The notes: a model not told the origin generated them from the letters alone. A stretch of DNA of 64,000 nt from Misgurnus anguillicaudatus (GCF_027580225.2 NC_073358.2:26128501-26192500), one strand, 5' to 3'; positions 36,275-48,470 are shown, counted from the stretch's first letter. Numbers and translations are program-made.

Positions 36275-36716
36275 TTAAAGGGCACCTATTTCATTGCTCA
36301 TAAACGGTGTTATTTTGTGTATTTGGTATAATACAATGTGTTTGTGTGGGTTAAAAACACATTATTTTCCACATACCATGAATTTTTATAGCTCCAGATT
36401 TCACTCTCTTCCAGAAATGCACGGATTAAAAAAGCTCTGTGTCCCTGATTGGCCAGCTAATCTGTACGTTGTGATTGGCCTGAATACATCTGACGTCAGC
36501 CAGAAATGTGACGCTTCTTACCATGTTTGAAAGATTCGCTCGCAATGCAATGCTAACAGGAGTTAACTTTCAGACTGTGAGTTCGAAGTGGGAGGAATTA
36601 TAATAATGTCGGTCTTGTCTAAATCACCAATCCCAGAAAGTAAACTGTTGCCTACAATCCGTATGTTTGTTGTAGTTCAAAAAAGAGACTTAAATTGGGG
36701 ACAATAATGAATCGTT
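36275..36716. repeat. One end of a TTAAAGGGCACCTATTT repeat
   Basis: TTAAAGGGCACCTATTTCAT marks the end of a dispersed TTAA-type element. The sequence to about 36716 includes CTGATTGGCC and GACGTCAGCC repeated words. The far end was not identified because a fold-back at 36717-37301 intervenes. Confidence 0.4.
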
Positions 36717-37301
36717 CCATCTCATGGAAAGTTGTGTTATATTCGCACAAAATGTAATCAATTTATTCGTGTCCATGGCACAAAATTCAGCTTTTTTACG
36801 TGTCTTGAGCACGAATGTCTTTTTTTTGACACTCTATAAATAGTTTCTCATGTCCGTGGCACGACTTTTATTTTCATGTCATTTTATGTATTGTTTTCTC
36901 CTCCAATTTTTTAAAAATCATTGTCGCTTGGTTTGGGTTAGGATGTACTTTTATGTATTGGTTTCTACCAAATACATGTTTTCCTTCCAATTTTAAAACT
37001 ATTCTCTGGAGTTGGGGTTTGATTTGGGGTTTGGGTAAGGATGTCTAAAAATGTAACAGAAAAGTGATTCTAACCCCATCCCCGAGGCACAATGGTAAGA
37101 AAATAGTAAAAAACAATAAGAAAACAATACATAAAATGAAACAAAAAAGAAAGTTGTGCAACACACCCGAAAAACTATTTATAGAAATTCAGTGTCACGA
37201 AAAAGACATTCGTGCTCAAGACGCATAAAAAAACTGAATTTCGTGCCATGAATAAATTAATCAAATTTTGTGTGACTATAAAACGACTTTTCGTGAGATC
37301 A
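36717..37301. mobile_element. Fold-back (palindromic) element
   Basis: The left arm has TCTCATGGAAAGTTGTG, CAATTTATTCGTG and GAGCACGAATGTC. The right arm has the complements, ending ACGACTTTTCGTGAGATCA. The arms flank a GGTTTGGGTTAGGATG-containing centre. The 64-codon frame across the right arm is not a gene. Confidence 0.6.
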
Positions 37302-40300
37302 GTCTGGAAAAATCATTCATCTCGCAAGTTATTTTGGCATGTAACCAAATTGTACCCGTCCAACTATGTTGCAGCTTTCTTCAAATGTTTGAAAGTTTTA
37401 CAGTAATGTTTTAGTAAAGACAAACTCATCACATTTTATCTTCATATGACTCGCAGATGTGTTTATAGGCTTAAGCATATTTGTGATGTCTTAACAGCTG
37501 TCCTTTAAGGGCCACGAGATGTCTGGTGAGTGAGGGATATGCCATGTTGTCCCTGGGATTCATTTTTAATGCCTCTGGTGATCTGAAACTCTCCCATTGC
37601 AACTAGAGTGGAGAAGTGCACTTTTCATCTTCTGAGAATTTCAGCTGAAGTGATGGAGGTAACTTGGTGATGTTCTACACTATTTGAAGCCCAAAAAGAC
37701 TGTTTGGGGTGTTTGGGGTGTTTGGGAACGCATCAATCTGCTACCATAAAGTCAATCAGATCACCTGCATTTATGTATAAGATAAAGAATAAAAACCATT
37801 ACATTTCCCCATGTTGATTGTACCATACAGTACTGCACAGTACACACATGAGATTCAGCTGAGCTGAATGACATGCATTTCTATCACTTTGACATCTTTT
37901 GATCTCAGTAGACAAGTTCGGTTTTTAAACATCATTTCCAGCTTCACAGCACTCCACAATGGCTTCATACTCTACATCTGTTGCCTGTTCAATAATTGCT
38001 GGCCCTTCATGAACAGGCATAGAGAGGTTTAGGGATGGGGGTACTGTACCTGGGGACCCCTTGACACTAGTCAGCGAGTAGTACGGTGATAGAGTTACCC
38101 ATAGCGGCCAGTATACTGGCATTCTGACACTCCATCACGGCTAGTCTTGTATCAGTAAAGCTGACAACGTGGCCGCCCTGGGACTAGCCACGCACATGCT
38201 AAATTTCCATTCGTCTCTCTCTCGGTGGAGATTCTGGGCTGTATTTCAAAACATAGCATTGCTGTCACAGTGAGATGCTACAAACAACTTGAGGCCCCTC
38301 ATAAAACATTATATCCGAAGTAGCGGCACAAATCCGGGCAAGGAGGCCTTGTCAATCCAAATGGGTTCCTTATAAGTGACTACTCTGTCAAAGACTGGAC
38401 AGCCACCACATAAACACATTTCAAAGGGAAATGATAGGTAGCCCTGCTGAAAACATAACATGGATGCAAGCTGCATAGAGCTATAAATGCAATTTTACAT
38501 TATGGGTGTTTTGGGGATGTCCTTGTGTTCAGAGACCGTAACTAAACGTTTAAAATGTGTCTAAAGAAAAATGCAATGAAAAGTAAAGTCTAACATAATA
38601 TTTAACACATAATCATATTTGTACAAATGTATCTACTGCTACATGACCTTTCAGTCTTGTAGTGAGTAGCACCAGTAGCCTACTGTGTCATTTCTTAATA
38701 TGTTAATGAAGGTCCCGATTCAAATAGATATGTTGTCTGCTGAGGTCTGGGACAGACTACCCCCTCCCATCATCCCAACCCCAACAGACAGACAGAGAGA
38801 GAGAGAGCGTGTGTGCTCTGTATGCGTTATGTCCACATTGACGTGTCAAGTGTTAGATTAACTGCCCTCTCAAGCTCCTTTTATTTCCCTGTTCCAGGGC
38901 AATGCTCATTTACATAAACAGATAATCCCTGATAAAAATTTCCATTAGACAAAGGTGAAATGGATCAATTTTGTCTGCCAAGATAAATCTTACATTTTAC
39001 TCCGACAGGGTCATTACCCAGGCCACATTTCAGAAATAATGTATTTAAAAATCAGCCGATAGCAGCCATTTCCAGGTTTCCAATTACCTTAAAGAAAAGC
39101 TTATTCTGTGGACAATAAAGCACATTACGGCACAATATGATACAGTCCATAAAGATCACACTGTTTGATGAGAGGTGAGAGAAAGCTCAGCATATTTAGG
39201 GGGAATGTCACAACCCCGCGTTACAGCAGACGCGTCTCTGCAGGTGCCAGGCAAATGTTCTATTACCCCAGTCCAAATAGATTAACAGTCCTGTTAGAAA
39301 ATAAACAGTATTTTTCTTCCGTTTCTTTTTTTTCGTTCTTGCCCGCCTACACCCCTCTGTCCTTCTCGGCTGATGAAAGGTGGTAGATTGACAGGGGGTT
39401 GCAAGGTGATGCCACCAGCGTCGGAGAGAAAGAGAGAATGAAAATCTCATTAGTCTATATCCTTCCACCCCAATTCCCAGACCCCCCTAACTGACCTTGA
39501 GACACCCCCACCTACCCAGCCAACCCTCCCCTCACTGGTTGAGGTGAATCCCTAGCATTGCCTTGGGTCTTCTCGGAGCTCGGAGTGCCGTTGCCGCGGA
39601 GGTCAGATTTTAGCTCTGCTGAATTAGTGCCAATCCCGTGGACAAGCCTGGGCGTGGGGTAGTCCTGTGGCGGGAGGAGATTCAGGGCCGAAAGAAACGC
39701 CGTGGAGGGCAGACACCCCTCCTCCTATTCCCCGTAATACTGTCTAAAACATACTCGCTCTCACTTTCATATCAGGAAAAAGCAGCAGGTCGTTGAAGAT
39801 CTACTACCACGCAATCGTGCAATGATCAGTACGCAATCATTGCTGATACTTCATACTATTGAAATACTGATACTGTTCTGATGTCAATAGGCGTTCAACA
39901 TGGGATCGATGCAGGGAATACATGACACATGATAAATGCAAAGTCGACCAACTACCCAACGCATAAATGTAACGCTGTATTTCAGCCTACAACTGAAGTA
40001 CTAAATAAATGTCAGGAAATATGTTTGACAATTGTCTCATTTATTGCATTGAACTGAGCTAGTTTTGTTCTCATTTGTTTAATCACATTGCAAACTAATT
40101 AATACATTTTCAGCGCTGCTCTTCATTTGATAAAGTTTCTATTTGATTTCGTTTGTATGAGAAACAAATTCAAGAGTTATTCAAGAGTGAAAACTACCAA
40201 AGTAGTACATTTGGCCAGTTAAAGAGTCAAGATAAACTCTGACAATGACATAATGCCTTAAGAGTTACCACAGTGACATCTAGTGGATATGTAAATATCC

Positions 40301-40761
40301 ACATCCGTAACCATTACATAAAAAGGCTCGTCGTTTTCTTTGGTTGTTGCTTTGTTTTAATTTTTGCCGTTTTTGTTTGATGTTACGTTTTTGTCAATCC
40401 TTACACTATTGAAATTTGTTTACATTCTTATCGTTCATGTTATTTTAAACAACGAATTTAGAATAGGCTAATTCTTTAGCCTAGCATATAGCATACATGC
40501 ATTAAATATTAAAAGTTTTAGAAACTCGATTAATGTATAAAAGTCTACCATCTCGATAAATCTGTTTTTACAAATACAAGGCATACATTTTAGAAATACA
40601 AACTACAGTTGACTGACCTGGGATTTGGTGGATGTGTAGGCAAGCAGCATGCGATTGAAAATAGATACAGGGTGACATCTACAGGCGGAAAAAATATTTC
40701 ACTCAGAGTTCTCTGCTTTTTTGCGTTTTCACACCATTTTATATCTCTTTTTAATCATTTA
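37302..40761. other. Intergenic; possible conserved noncoding stretches
   Basis: No gene is recognised. About 38860-39160 (repeat-poor, with ACAGATAATCCCTG and CAATTACCTT), and about 39480-39740 (GC-rich, with GCCGTTGCCGCGGAGG) are candidate regulatory stretches. A GA/GT microsatellite lies at about 38785-38815. A 65-codon minus frame at 37925-38122 looks mildly protein-like but matches nothing I know. Confidence 0.25.
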
Positions 40762-41000
40762 GGGGCGGTTTCCCGGACCAGGATTAGCTTAATCCAGGAC
40801 TAGGCCTTAGTTTAATTAGGAAATATAACTAGTTTTAAACAACATGCCTTACTAAAAACATTACATGTGTGCATCTTGAAGTAAAACAAAGGGCCCTGAT
40901 GTATTTTAAGATCTGTAAGTGAAAGTTGTTTTCAGTTTGGAGAGCTCTTAAAAGTGTTTAAGTATAGGACTAGTCTAATCCCTGTCCGGGAAACCGCCCC
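40762..41000. mobile_element. TIR MITE (GGTTTCCCGG family), copy 1
   Basis: GGGGCGGTTTCCCGG at the left and CCGGGAAACCGCCCC at the right are perfect 15-bp inverted ends. Internal phrases AGGACTAGGCCTTAGTTTAA and CATGCCTTACTAAAA recur in the copy at 61645-61835. The short flanks (TTA left, GTA right) do not give a clear TSD. Confidence 0.75.
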
Positions 41001-41799
41001 GTAATGTTCTAAATTAGAGTAAACCCTGTATATCACTCACAAACTCGCATCAGTGTGTGTCAAGGCTTTTTCAATGGTTCACATTGTTTTACAATGTTTA
41101 TAATGTTTTCACATCAGCATATAATCAAAATACTTCTCTACTTATAAATGTATAAAAATACAAAGAACACTAAAATACATATTTTCCCTTCTTATGCTGC
41201 TCTTTTAAGTCCCTGAATGTTTAATTTATTTTGCATGCCATAGAAAAATAGGGATTGGTGAAGGCCATATGTAAGAATAATCAGTTCTGTAACAATGTGC
41301 GTATTTGTCATTGTTAAAAGGGTTAAAGAAATTAAGCACACGGTGCCAAAAAGCTTAACATCTCTGGTTGAATCCCATAGCCGGGCTTATGATTTGCTCC
41401 TAAATGAGGATTTAAAGCACTTTTAATGCTGACAGAAAAAGTGACACACGGCAAACAGTCATTAATATCACAAGATATTAATCTCGTTCCAGAAAATGCT
41501 AAAAGCAGAAGAAGAACAATTGCATTGTCTGGCCTAATCTCTTGCTTATTATGAAAATTGTTTTCCCTTTCTTTTGGCTTCCAGGGAATTATAGTTTAAG
41601 AGCCAGATGTATCAAAGAGATAATTGTAAGTGAAAAAGTAAGAGGATGCCTTAATATTAAAGCTCAATTCTTCCCAATATTGTTATGCAGATGGAGCGCA
41701 GAGAGAAAAAGACTAATCTGCAAATCTTTAATCATTGCCTCATTTGAACCTCAAATATGAAGACGACAAAAGACTAAAGAAAATAAAAAACAGTACACT
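41001..41799. other. Intergenic; possible conserved noncoding element
   Basis: About 41360-41765 is repeat-poor and includes CAAATCTTTAATCATTGCC and AGATATTAATCTCG, homeodomain-type words. No coding signal beyond a 72-codon frame without motifs. Confidence 0.25.
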
Positions 41800-41892
41800 C
41801 ACAAGAAAAAATGGTGACTGGGGTAGTACCCACTACAAAGTTGTACTTTTTAAAACGGCTCATTCCAGCTTTTGTACCTTTCCTTCTGAGAT
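41800..41892. repeat. GGTACC-rich DNA repeat fragment
   Basis: CACTCACAAGAAAAAATGGTG, GACTGGGGTAGTACC and CTTTTGTACCTTTCCTTCTG form a short element with roughly inverted ends. It belongs with the fragments near 341 and 2869. Confidence 0.5.
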
Positions 41893-42880
41893 TGTAAACC
41901 AATTATAGGCTCAGATCAGGTAGAAATTAGGTTACTAATATGCACATGTTAACTTTGTGCAATGTAAGCTGCTGCAATAATAATTTTGGTCATACTTCTG
42001 TAAAAATAACAAGATTTCATATTGTCAGGGTGTCGTTTAGATTTTGTATTACAAAATTATACAAATATTTCACCTTTCACGTGCACAAACAAAAAGTGAA
42101 CAAATGTGTATTATAAGAACATCCTTCAAACATGATGTAGTCTAGTTATTATTTTTAGGAAAAGCATTGCAAGTGGCATTTAAAGCTGCATGAGGTCTAC
42201 TTTTTGCCTTAAAAACAAGAAACTGCCACTGCCCTTTATGTCAAGGCCGGTGCGGGAGTCCAGTTGACTTCCCACTGTTCAGAAACTGGAGGCAAACTAG
42301 GCCTCGTCAGATGGCTCCAGATCTCTCTCAAAGTGTCAGCTCCCCAAAATAGACTTGTGACCAGACAACAGACACCAAACAAACAAAGGCACTCTGATCT
42401 TGTAAATATCAGTCTGGGTGCTCGCGAAGCCGGCCTCCATCCCCAGTATCGTGCTAATCAGTCGCTGGGGAGCAGAATCTGAAATGACGCACATCCTATT
42501 GGAGCAAAGTGTGGCGTCTCCCGCCTGCAAGCTGGACTTCGGTACGGGTTGCGGTGGAAACGTTGATGTGCACCCTCTGTGTGGACGGCAGGGACAGTAG
42601 CGCGGCGGCAGCAGATGTCTCATGGCGGAGATTATAAATAAAAGCGACCAGAGCGGGAGAGCACTGACGGGCTTTAGCGAGGCCGCTGTCAGGGTGGCGA
42701 TGCCTTTTACTTAGTGAAATGTTTCTCAGCAAGACACTTGGCCAACCTTTTCTAGAATGACTGTGTCCTTGTTATCGGACTTGATGCCTGCTTCGGGTTG
42801 GGGGTCATATCATGAGCACCAGTGGAAACTTGGGGGGTCAGCTTGGTCCAAGAAACGTGAAGATATGTAGTGTTCGAGTG
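41893..42880. other. Intergenic; GC-balanced stretch of unknown role
   Basis: About 42240-42720 is GC-richer than its surroundings, repeat-poor, and has short frames on both strands without motifs. A conserved noncoding or regulatory element is possible. Confidence 0.2.
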
Positions 42881-43299
42881 TAGGGGTTGAACGATATGTT
42901 TTTTTAGGGCCGATACTGATTATTACAGGTCAAGTAGTAGACTGATAACCGATATATTAAACCAACAACAGGCAACAAATGATGGTAAAGAGTAGCAGAT
43001 TTAAAGGCTGCTGTCACTTTAAGAGCTTAAGGAATACACTGTTACACATGCTGTTCACATTCACTGAAGAAAACTGGCGGATCTGCAGAGTTAAATGGCT
43101 TGTATGCTGTAAAAAAAGATTTGTTGGTTTAACTTAAAAAAGTAAGTTACCTGGTTGCCTCCAAATTTTCTGTTAATGTGACTTAAAAAAATACGTAATG
43201 CAAAAAATACAAGTGTGTCTCTTTGTGTTATATTTTTAAGACCGGTACGATAACCATAAAAAATACTTAATATTGGCGCCGATAATCGGTTGACCCCTA
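42881..43299. mobile_element. hAT-like MITE (TAGGGGTTGAACGATATG)
   Basis: TAGGGGTTGAACGATATG at the left and AATCGGTTGACCCCTA at the right are inverted ends of a dispersed repeat with GGCCGATAC/GGCGCCGATAATCGG motifs. The flanks show no convincing TSD. Confidence 0.55.
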
Positions 43300-43389
43300 T
43301 GTCTAAAGTTTGAACAAGGTTTAGTTTTATGCACCTTCTCAATTACCGCTCAAAATAAAGTCAAGTTGCATATGACATTCATTATGTCT

Positions 43390-43712
43390 TTAAAGGGACA
43401 ATAAGTAGGATTTACCCCCATCTAGTGATGAAGTTGTATTTTGCATTCAAACAAATAGTGCTCTCTAGCGCCTCACTTTTCCAAATGTGTGTTGCAACTA
43501 CGGTAGCCGTTATGGACTCACTGATCTCCTTGTCCGTTTCGGCTGGTTCATGGACTTACCCGTTTAATATAAGTAAAGAGAAGAAATTCTAAGCTTACAA
43601 AAAAGTCAGATCACTGGCAGAGGTCATTTAACACCAACGAGGACATATTTATGAATACAGATATTGATTTTGATTAATACAACACTTAAAACTCTAGGTA
43701 CTGTCCCTTTAA
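43390..43712. mobile_element. TTAA-flanked MITE (AGGGACA ends)
   Basis: TTAAAGGGACAATAAGTAGG at the left and TACTGTCCCTTTAA at the right, with TTAA at 43390-43393 and 43709-43712. Contains CCATCTAGTGATG and CTCTAGCGCC phrases. No coding sequence. Confidence 0.65.
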
Positions 43713-43775
43713 GGAAAATAGTTTTTGAACCTTTCCAAACTTCTTTTCTTTTTTAAAGAAATTAAATTACAATAA

Positions 43776-44112
43776 TGTGACCATGGCCCACAAAAATGTA
43801 TGCATCAAAAATATCGATTTTTTTTAGGATCATTAGGATATTAAATAAAAATATTTTTTTTACATTTTCTACCATAAATATATAAAAAATATTTATAATT
43901 TATAATAATAAATGTTGCTAATGAGTAAATTTGGGCAACTTTAAAGACGATTATTTTGATTTTTTTTTGCATGCATCCTCAGATTTCAAATAGTTGCCAA
44001 ACATTGTCTTATCCCTACAATGAAAAGCATATTTATTCAGCTTTCAGATAATGTATAAATCTCAGTTTCAAGAAAGTTGACCCTTATGACTGGTTTTGTG
44101 GTCCAGGGTCAT
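43776..44112. mobile_element. TIR MITE (TGTGACC..GGCCCACAAAA)
   Basis: The left end TGTGACCATGGCCCACAAAA is complementary to the right end TTTTGTGGTCCAGGGTCATA with few mismatches. The body is AT-rich and non-coding. Confidence 0.6.
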
Positions 44113-44584
44113 ATGGAACAAAAGTTTAAAGTATTTGGGTTTTAAATTTCACTTATATTTTAAATAAATACCCAGGAAACAAACATGTGATCCCATGCTT
44201 TCACTGACATGGCAGATTTTCTGGAGACAAGCAAATTGCTTTGGCAATGCTGTTGACAGCCTGAAGAGAGAAGTGCTGAAAGGTGATTTGGGAGTGCTAA
44301 TGAAGAACGCACTCCTACTTGAGAAGGTAATTATCTTGGGTGCAATATCAGAGGGAAGATAAAGTGTGAATCTAGCCCCAGAGGAGTATCACACACGTTT
44401 ACACCTGAGATGTTTATGACAAAAGAATGTCTTCTTCAAAACGTGTTGACAGCAGTCTGCCACCTACGGCTCTCTATTCAGTCAATAATGAAAGCTATGA
44501 AAAATGGGTGATGTTGCAGCTATGCAGGCTATGCAGTGGATCAACATTCAAGAATTTGAGTTGATAAATGCAATCAATAGTGCT

Positions 44585-44832
44585 ATGTTTCTCAACCAGG
44601 GGTCCTGGGCCCACTAGGGGGCCCTCAACAAACTGCCAAGGGGGCCTCGAGATGACTTAAAATTATTTTAACCAAAATAACTATTTATATTTGGTTATTT
44701 TATAAAAAAAATATACATCTTTCTAGTCAAGCTAAATAATTTTATTAGGTAGAAACTTAAAGTGAGGGGCCTTCAAATATTGTTGTGGACAATGGGAGGG
44801 GCCTTCAAAAATGTTGAGATCCACTGTGTTGT
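44585..44832. mobile_element. hAT-like MITE (TTTCTCAACC)
   Basis: The left ATGTTTCTCAACCAGGGG and right TTGAGATCCACTGTG are degraded inverted ends, with GGGGGCC and GGGGCCTTC blocks inside. A degenerate TSD cannot be assigned. Confidence 0.45.
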
Positions 44833-45411
44833 AGAGTAAGTTGTGAAAACTTAAAGGTGCCATAGAATTAAAAAAAACTGTATTTACCTGGATGAATAAT
44901 AAGAGCTCTGTGCATGGTTATGGCATATCATGAGCCTCAAATGCATTTGTTTCCTCATTCTAATGTAAACTTTGTACAAGATGGGAAATTAAACTTAAAA
45001 AAAACTTGTTTTAAAAGCATGCATGTTTATTTCAATGTTAACAATGTTTTTATGCTAATTTTATGCAATAAAAAATTACATTTGCACCATTTTTATAAAA
45101 TTAAAGACTGAATGGACCTGAAAATCTCAAATGGTGTAACCGCCAATTGCTCCAAAGAATGAGAAATATTAAATATTTTGTCCGCCTTGGTGGCATGTAA
45201 GCGTAATCATAATTTAAAAAAAAACATTTTAAAATATAATTTTATTAGTTATTTCTAAATGAAAATTTGAATGTGTTTTTGTAATATTTTTCCTGACATA
45301 TGCTGAAAACATCTCTGTTTTCTAAATAATCTTTGCCAAAGTATGTAAAAATGTATGTAAAAAATCATATTGCACTAAACTAGATGATTATATTTTATTC
45401 CACATTGTTTA

Positions 45412-47313
45412 TAATAATACCTTTATTTTATAGAGCGCCTTTAAAAGTGACTTTCTCAAAGCGCTTTACAGAGAATACAACACATTAAAAATACAAAAAA
45501 TATAGATAACAAAAATAATAAGGAAAATAAAATAATCAAGTAAAAGCAATCCTAAAATAAAACGTTTTAAGACGAGATTTAAAAGTCTCTAAAGTATTTG
45601 CTTCCCTTATGTCAGCTGGAAGAGAGTTCCAAAGCTTAGGAGCATAGGATGAAAATGCTCTATCACCCCTGGAGCGAAGCCGTGTCTTAGGCACAACTAA
45701 GAGTCCACTTTGAGAGGAACGCAGATTACGAGAAGGAGTATAAGGCATTAAAAGATCAGTTAAGTAGTGAGGAGCCAGATCATGCAAAGCCTTATAGGTT
45801 AACATAAGGACTTTAAAATCAATACGGTACCTGACTGGGAGCCAATGCAAAGACTTCAAGACAGGGGTAATATGATCTCCAGCCCTGACCCCAGACAGTA
45901 CTCTAGCAGCCGAATTTTGTAAATATTGGAGTTTGTTGAGTAATGATCTAGATACTCCTACTAAAAGACCATTACAATAGTCCAGACGAGAAAAAACAAA
46001 GGAGTTTATCAACTTCTCAGCCACAGCAAAGGACAACATGGGACGTAAACGTGCTATATTTCTAAGGTGAAAAAACGATGTCTTAACCGTATTCTGAACA
46101 AAAGGCTCAAATGACAGCGACGCATCAAAAATGACCCCAAGATTTTTTTGTTTGGTTTGAAACGCCAGGGTGACACCATCAATAGACAGGGTAGGTGAAC
46201 CATCAGCACTTCGCAGTTGATGAGGAGAGCCTAGGAGCATAATGTCCGTTTTAGAGCCACTTAAGGACAGAAAATTATTAGACATCCAAATCTTAATCTC
46301 AGTAATACAGTTAGAGAGATGCACAATGTCCACATGTTGCCCTGGCCTTGAATGAATATAGATCTGCGTGTCGTCAGCATAAAAGTGATAGTTAAGGTCC
46401 AGAGATCTAAGTAGCTGACCAAGTGGATAAATATACATACTAAAAAGTAAGGGACCCAGTACTGACCCTTGTGGGACCCCCGTATGTACAGAACCAACTT
46501 TGGACCTATGTCCACCCATAAAAACAAATTGACTGCGGTCAGCAAAATAAGACCTAAACCAGCCAAGAGCGGTCTCTGACAAACCAAATACAGTTTCCAG
46601 ACGATTGAGCAACAGTGCATGATCAACAGCGTCGAAGGCAGAACTAAGATCCAAAAGAATGAGAAGAGATAGGGAGCCTGAGTCGGAAGCTATAAGCAAA
46701 TCATTAGCCACTCCAACCAACGCAGTCTCTGTGCTGCGCAGTTTCCGAAACCCAGATTGAAGGGGCTCAAATAAACTATTTTCAATTAGGTGATTGTTCA
46801 ATTGGGCCGCAACCACACCCTCTAAGATTTTAGCCAAAAATGGAAGGTTAGAAATTGGGCGATAATTTGTAAGAACGTTCACATCTGAATTTTGCTTTTT
46901 TAAGATGGGAGTGACAGCAGCAGTTTTAAGTGCTGTTGGCACCAAACCAGTTGACAAAGAGTCATTTATTATGTCAATAACTGTGGGGCATAATGTATCA
47001 AAGCAAGATTTAAACAAACTACAAGGCATAGGATCAAGTATGCAAGTGGAAGCTTTCATACGAGAAACCTGCTTGCAGAGTAGCTTAGGTTGTAATGCAG
47101 TAAATTTGGAGAAGGGAGTACCAAAAAAGCTTGATGTGATATTTATTTGGACAGCAGACCCAGAAGAACTGCAAATGTTTGCACGGACCTTGTCAATCTT
47201 ATCCTCAAAAAATTTGAGAAATTCGTTACACAACGAATCAGATGAAGTCAAAGAACTGCCATCAACCACATTGAGAAGACTATTAATTGTGTGGAAAAGC
47301 TGCCTAGGATTTT
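45412..47313 (-). mobile_element. 5'-truncated L2/CR1-type LINE
   Basis: Minus-strand element whose 3' end lies near 45412. The complement of 45412-45480 reads AAGCGCTTTGAGAAAGTCAC then TTTATAGAGCGCC-type sequence ending in ATT-rich repeats, as in L2 tails. The coding sequence starts mid-protein at about 47313, so the 5' UTR, ORF1 and endonuclease are missing. No TSD was seen. This is the usual result of incomplete reverse transcription. Confidence 0.8.
45536..47269 (-). CDS. LINE reverse transcriptase, partial ORF2
   Basis: 577 open codons from the first ATG; the frame continues upstream without a stop to about 47313 (NPRQLFHTINSLLNVV), so the ATG at 47269 is internal to the original ORF2. 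It has the reverse-transcriptase order NYRPISNLPF, LLDLSSAFDAVDH, TGVPQGSVLGPLLF and the catalytic YADD at about 297-300, then a C-terminal region with WLPVRYRIDFK and RSRGDRAFSSYAPKLWNSLP, typical of L2/CR1-clade fish LINEs. The apurinic endonuclease that should precede it is absent. The uninterrupted frame suggests a recent copy, but it lacks what is needed to move itself. Confidence 0.85.
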   Translation of the reverse strand: MVDGSSLTSSDSLCNEFLKFFEDKIDKVRANICSSSGSAVQINITSSFFGTPFSKFTALQPKLLCKQVSRMKASTCILDPMPCSLFKSCFDTLCPTVIDIINDSLSTGLVPTALKTAAVTPILKKQNSDVNVLTNYRPISNLPFLAKILEGVVAAQLNNHLIENSLFEPLQSGFRKLRSTETALVGVANDLLIASDSGSLSLLILLDLSSAFDAVDHALLLNRLETVFGLSETALGWFRSYFADRSQFVFMGGHRSKVGSVHTGVPQGSVLGPLLFSMYIYPLGQLLRSLDLNYHFYADDTQIYIHSRPGQHVDIVHLSNCITEIKIWMSNNFLSLSGSKTDIMLLGSPHQLRSADGSPTLSIDGVTLAFQTKQKNLGVIFDASLSFEPFVQNTVKTSFFHLRNIARLRPMLSFAVAEKLINSFVFSRLDYCNGLLVGVSRSLLNKLQYLQNSAARVLSGVRAGDHITPVLKSLHWLPVRYRIDFKVLMLTYKALHDLAPHYLTDLLMPYTPSRNLRSSQSGLLVVPKTRLRSRGDRAFSSYAPKLWNSLPADIREANTLETFKSRLKTFYFRIAFT

Positions 47314-47924
47314 ATGAATAGATAAAAATTACTAAAAATATAAAAATACTAGTTACTTCAATTGACACAGACCGGTTACACCAAATTGACATTTTTGCAA
47401 TTAACCCCCAAATATTCTTTCAAAATGAAATAAAACCAGAAATTTTAGACTTGGTCCTCAAAAAAGAGAATGTATGCAAGTAATCTGCACATTTATTTTA
47501 AAATTTTAACCCTTTACATTTAATTTATCCATAGGGACACAAATTGACCCATTAATGACCCTTTCAAATAGGGCAAAAATAGACTATTATATTCAAAGGA
47601 CAAATCCTAGGGTTGTTAATGGACATGTAAAAACGTTTCTGGATCATTTTTGCACTTAATAGAGTTACCTAGCTTCTATGTAAATATTAAAGAACAATTT
47701 AACATATTATTTCAATGCATTCTTTGGCACCTTTAAAATAAATGAATTATGTGGCTTTAGGTCCAAAGAACTGAAAACAAACTTTACATATTTTATTAGA
47801 ATTTTAAGGGGTTTAATTCTCATTAAATGCTCGCCATTTATGATTTAAAAGGATAAATAAAATTTGCGCTGGATGGCACAAGACAGACAGTTGCTACAGC
47901 GTCAGCACGAGACATGATGACATA

Positions 47925-48310
47925 AGCCGTTTCTCAATGTCAAGGATACTTCCTTGGCAGGACTAGTCCTTACAAGTCACTTCCTAGGCGAGGCTCCTTT
48001 TAAGCATTCGGAGAACACGTTAAATGGAACAGGCTAGCAAGTGCACGTCATTACGTCATTACGTGATTGAAAGGTGTGCTTTCGGTGCTGCGCGCAGAGG
48101 ATTGTGGGTGATTTCAGCGCGTGAAGAGCGCGAAGGATACAAATTTGCATCCTTTCCTGTATATGGGATATTTGTCGAACGAAGGACTCAGTCCTTGGCT
48201 GAAATTTCGAGGATCCTCGACATTGGAACAGTCCTTCGACGGACGTCGATGACGTAGCATCCTCGAAATTCTAGCTTCCGAGGATCCTTCCTTGACATTG
48301 GGAAACGGCT
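47925..48310. mobile_element. TIR MITE just upstream of paqr3
   Basis: AGCCGTTTCTCAATGTCAAG at the left and CTTGACATTGGGAAACGGCT at the right are inverted ends; GGATCC- and TCCTTGG-containing blocks lie inside. It carries CpG-bearing words (GCTGCGCGCAGAGGATTGTG). It ends about 160 bp before a possible 5' UTR splice donor of paqr3, so it may sit in or next to that promoter. The 77-codon frame inside is not a gene. Confidence 0.65.
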
Positions 48311-48470
48311 ACTATCTCTCTCTTTAGCCTGTTAGCAGCTAGTATGATAACATCCTACATACACCGGGCTAACATGAGTCTGATGATGACGGGATATTGT
48401 TATTCTTTATGAGCATCATCGTTACAAACCCAAAGGATTAATCAATGTAAACATTTAACTTATTTAATGG
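48311..48470 (+). promoter_or_regulatory. Possible paqr3 promoter / 5' noncoding exon
   Basis: A strong donor, ATG/GTAAGT, occurs at about 48470, and an acceptor (GTCGTTTTAG) lies at 48949-48950 directly before the coding exon. Together these suggest an upstream noncoding exon ending near 48470. The transcription start cannot be placed. No TATA box was assigned. Confidence 0.3.

Noticed and set aside
37925..38122. 65-codon minus frame with a protein-like acidic C terminus
   Set aside because: Adjacent frames also look mildly coding but break with stops; no family recognised, so I did not call a pseudogene.
46905..47321. 138-codon plus-strand frame
   Set aside because: Antisense to the LINE reverse transcriptase.
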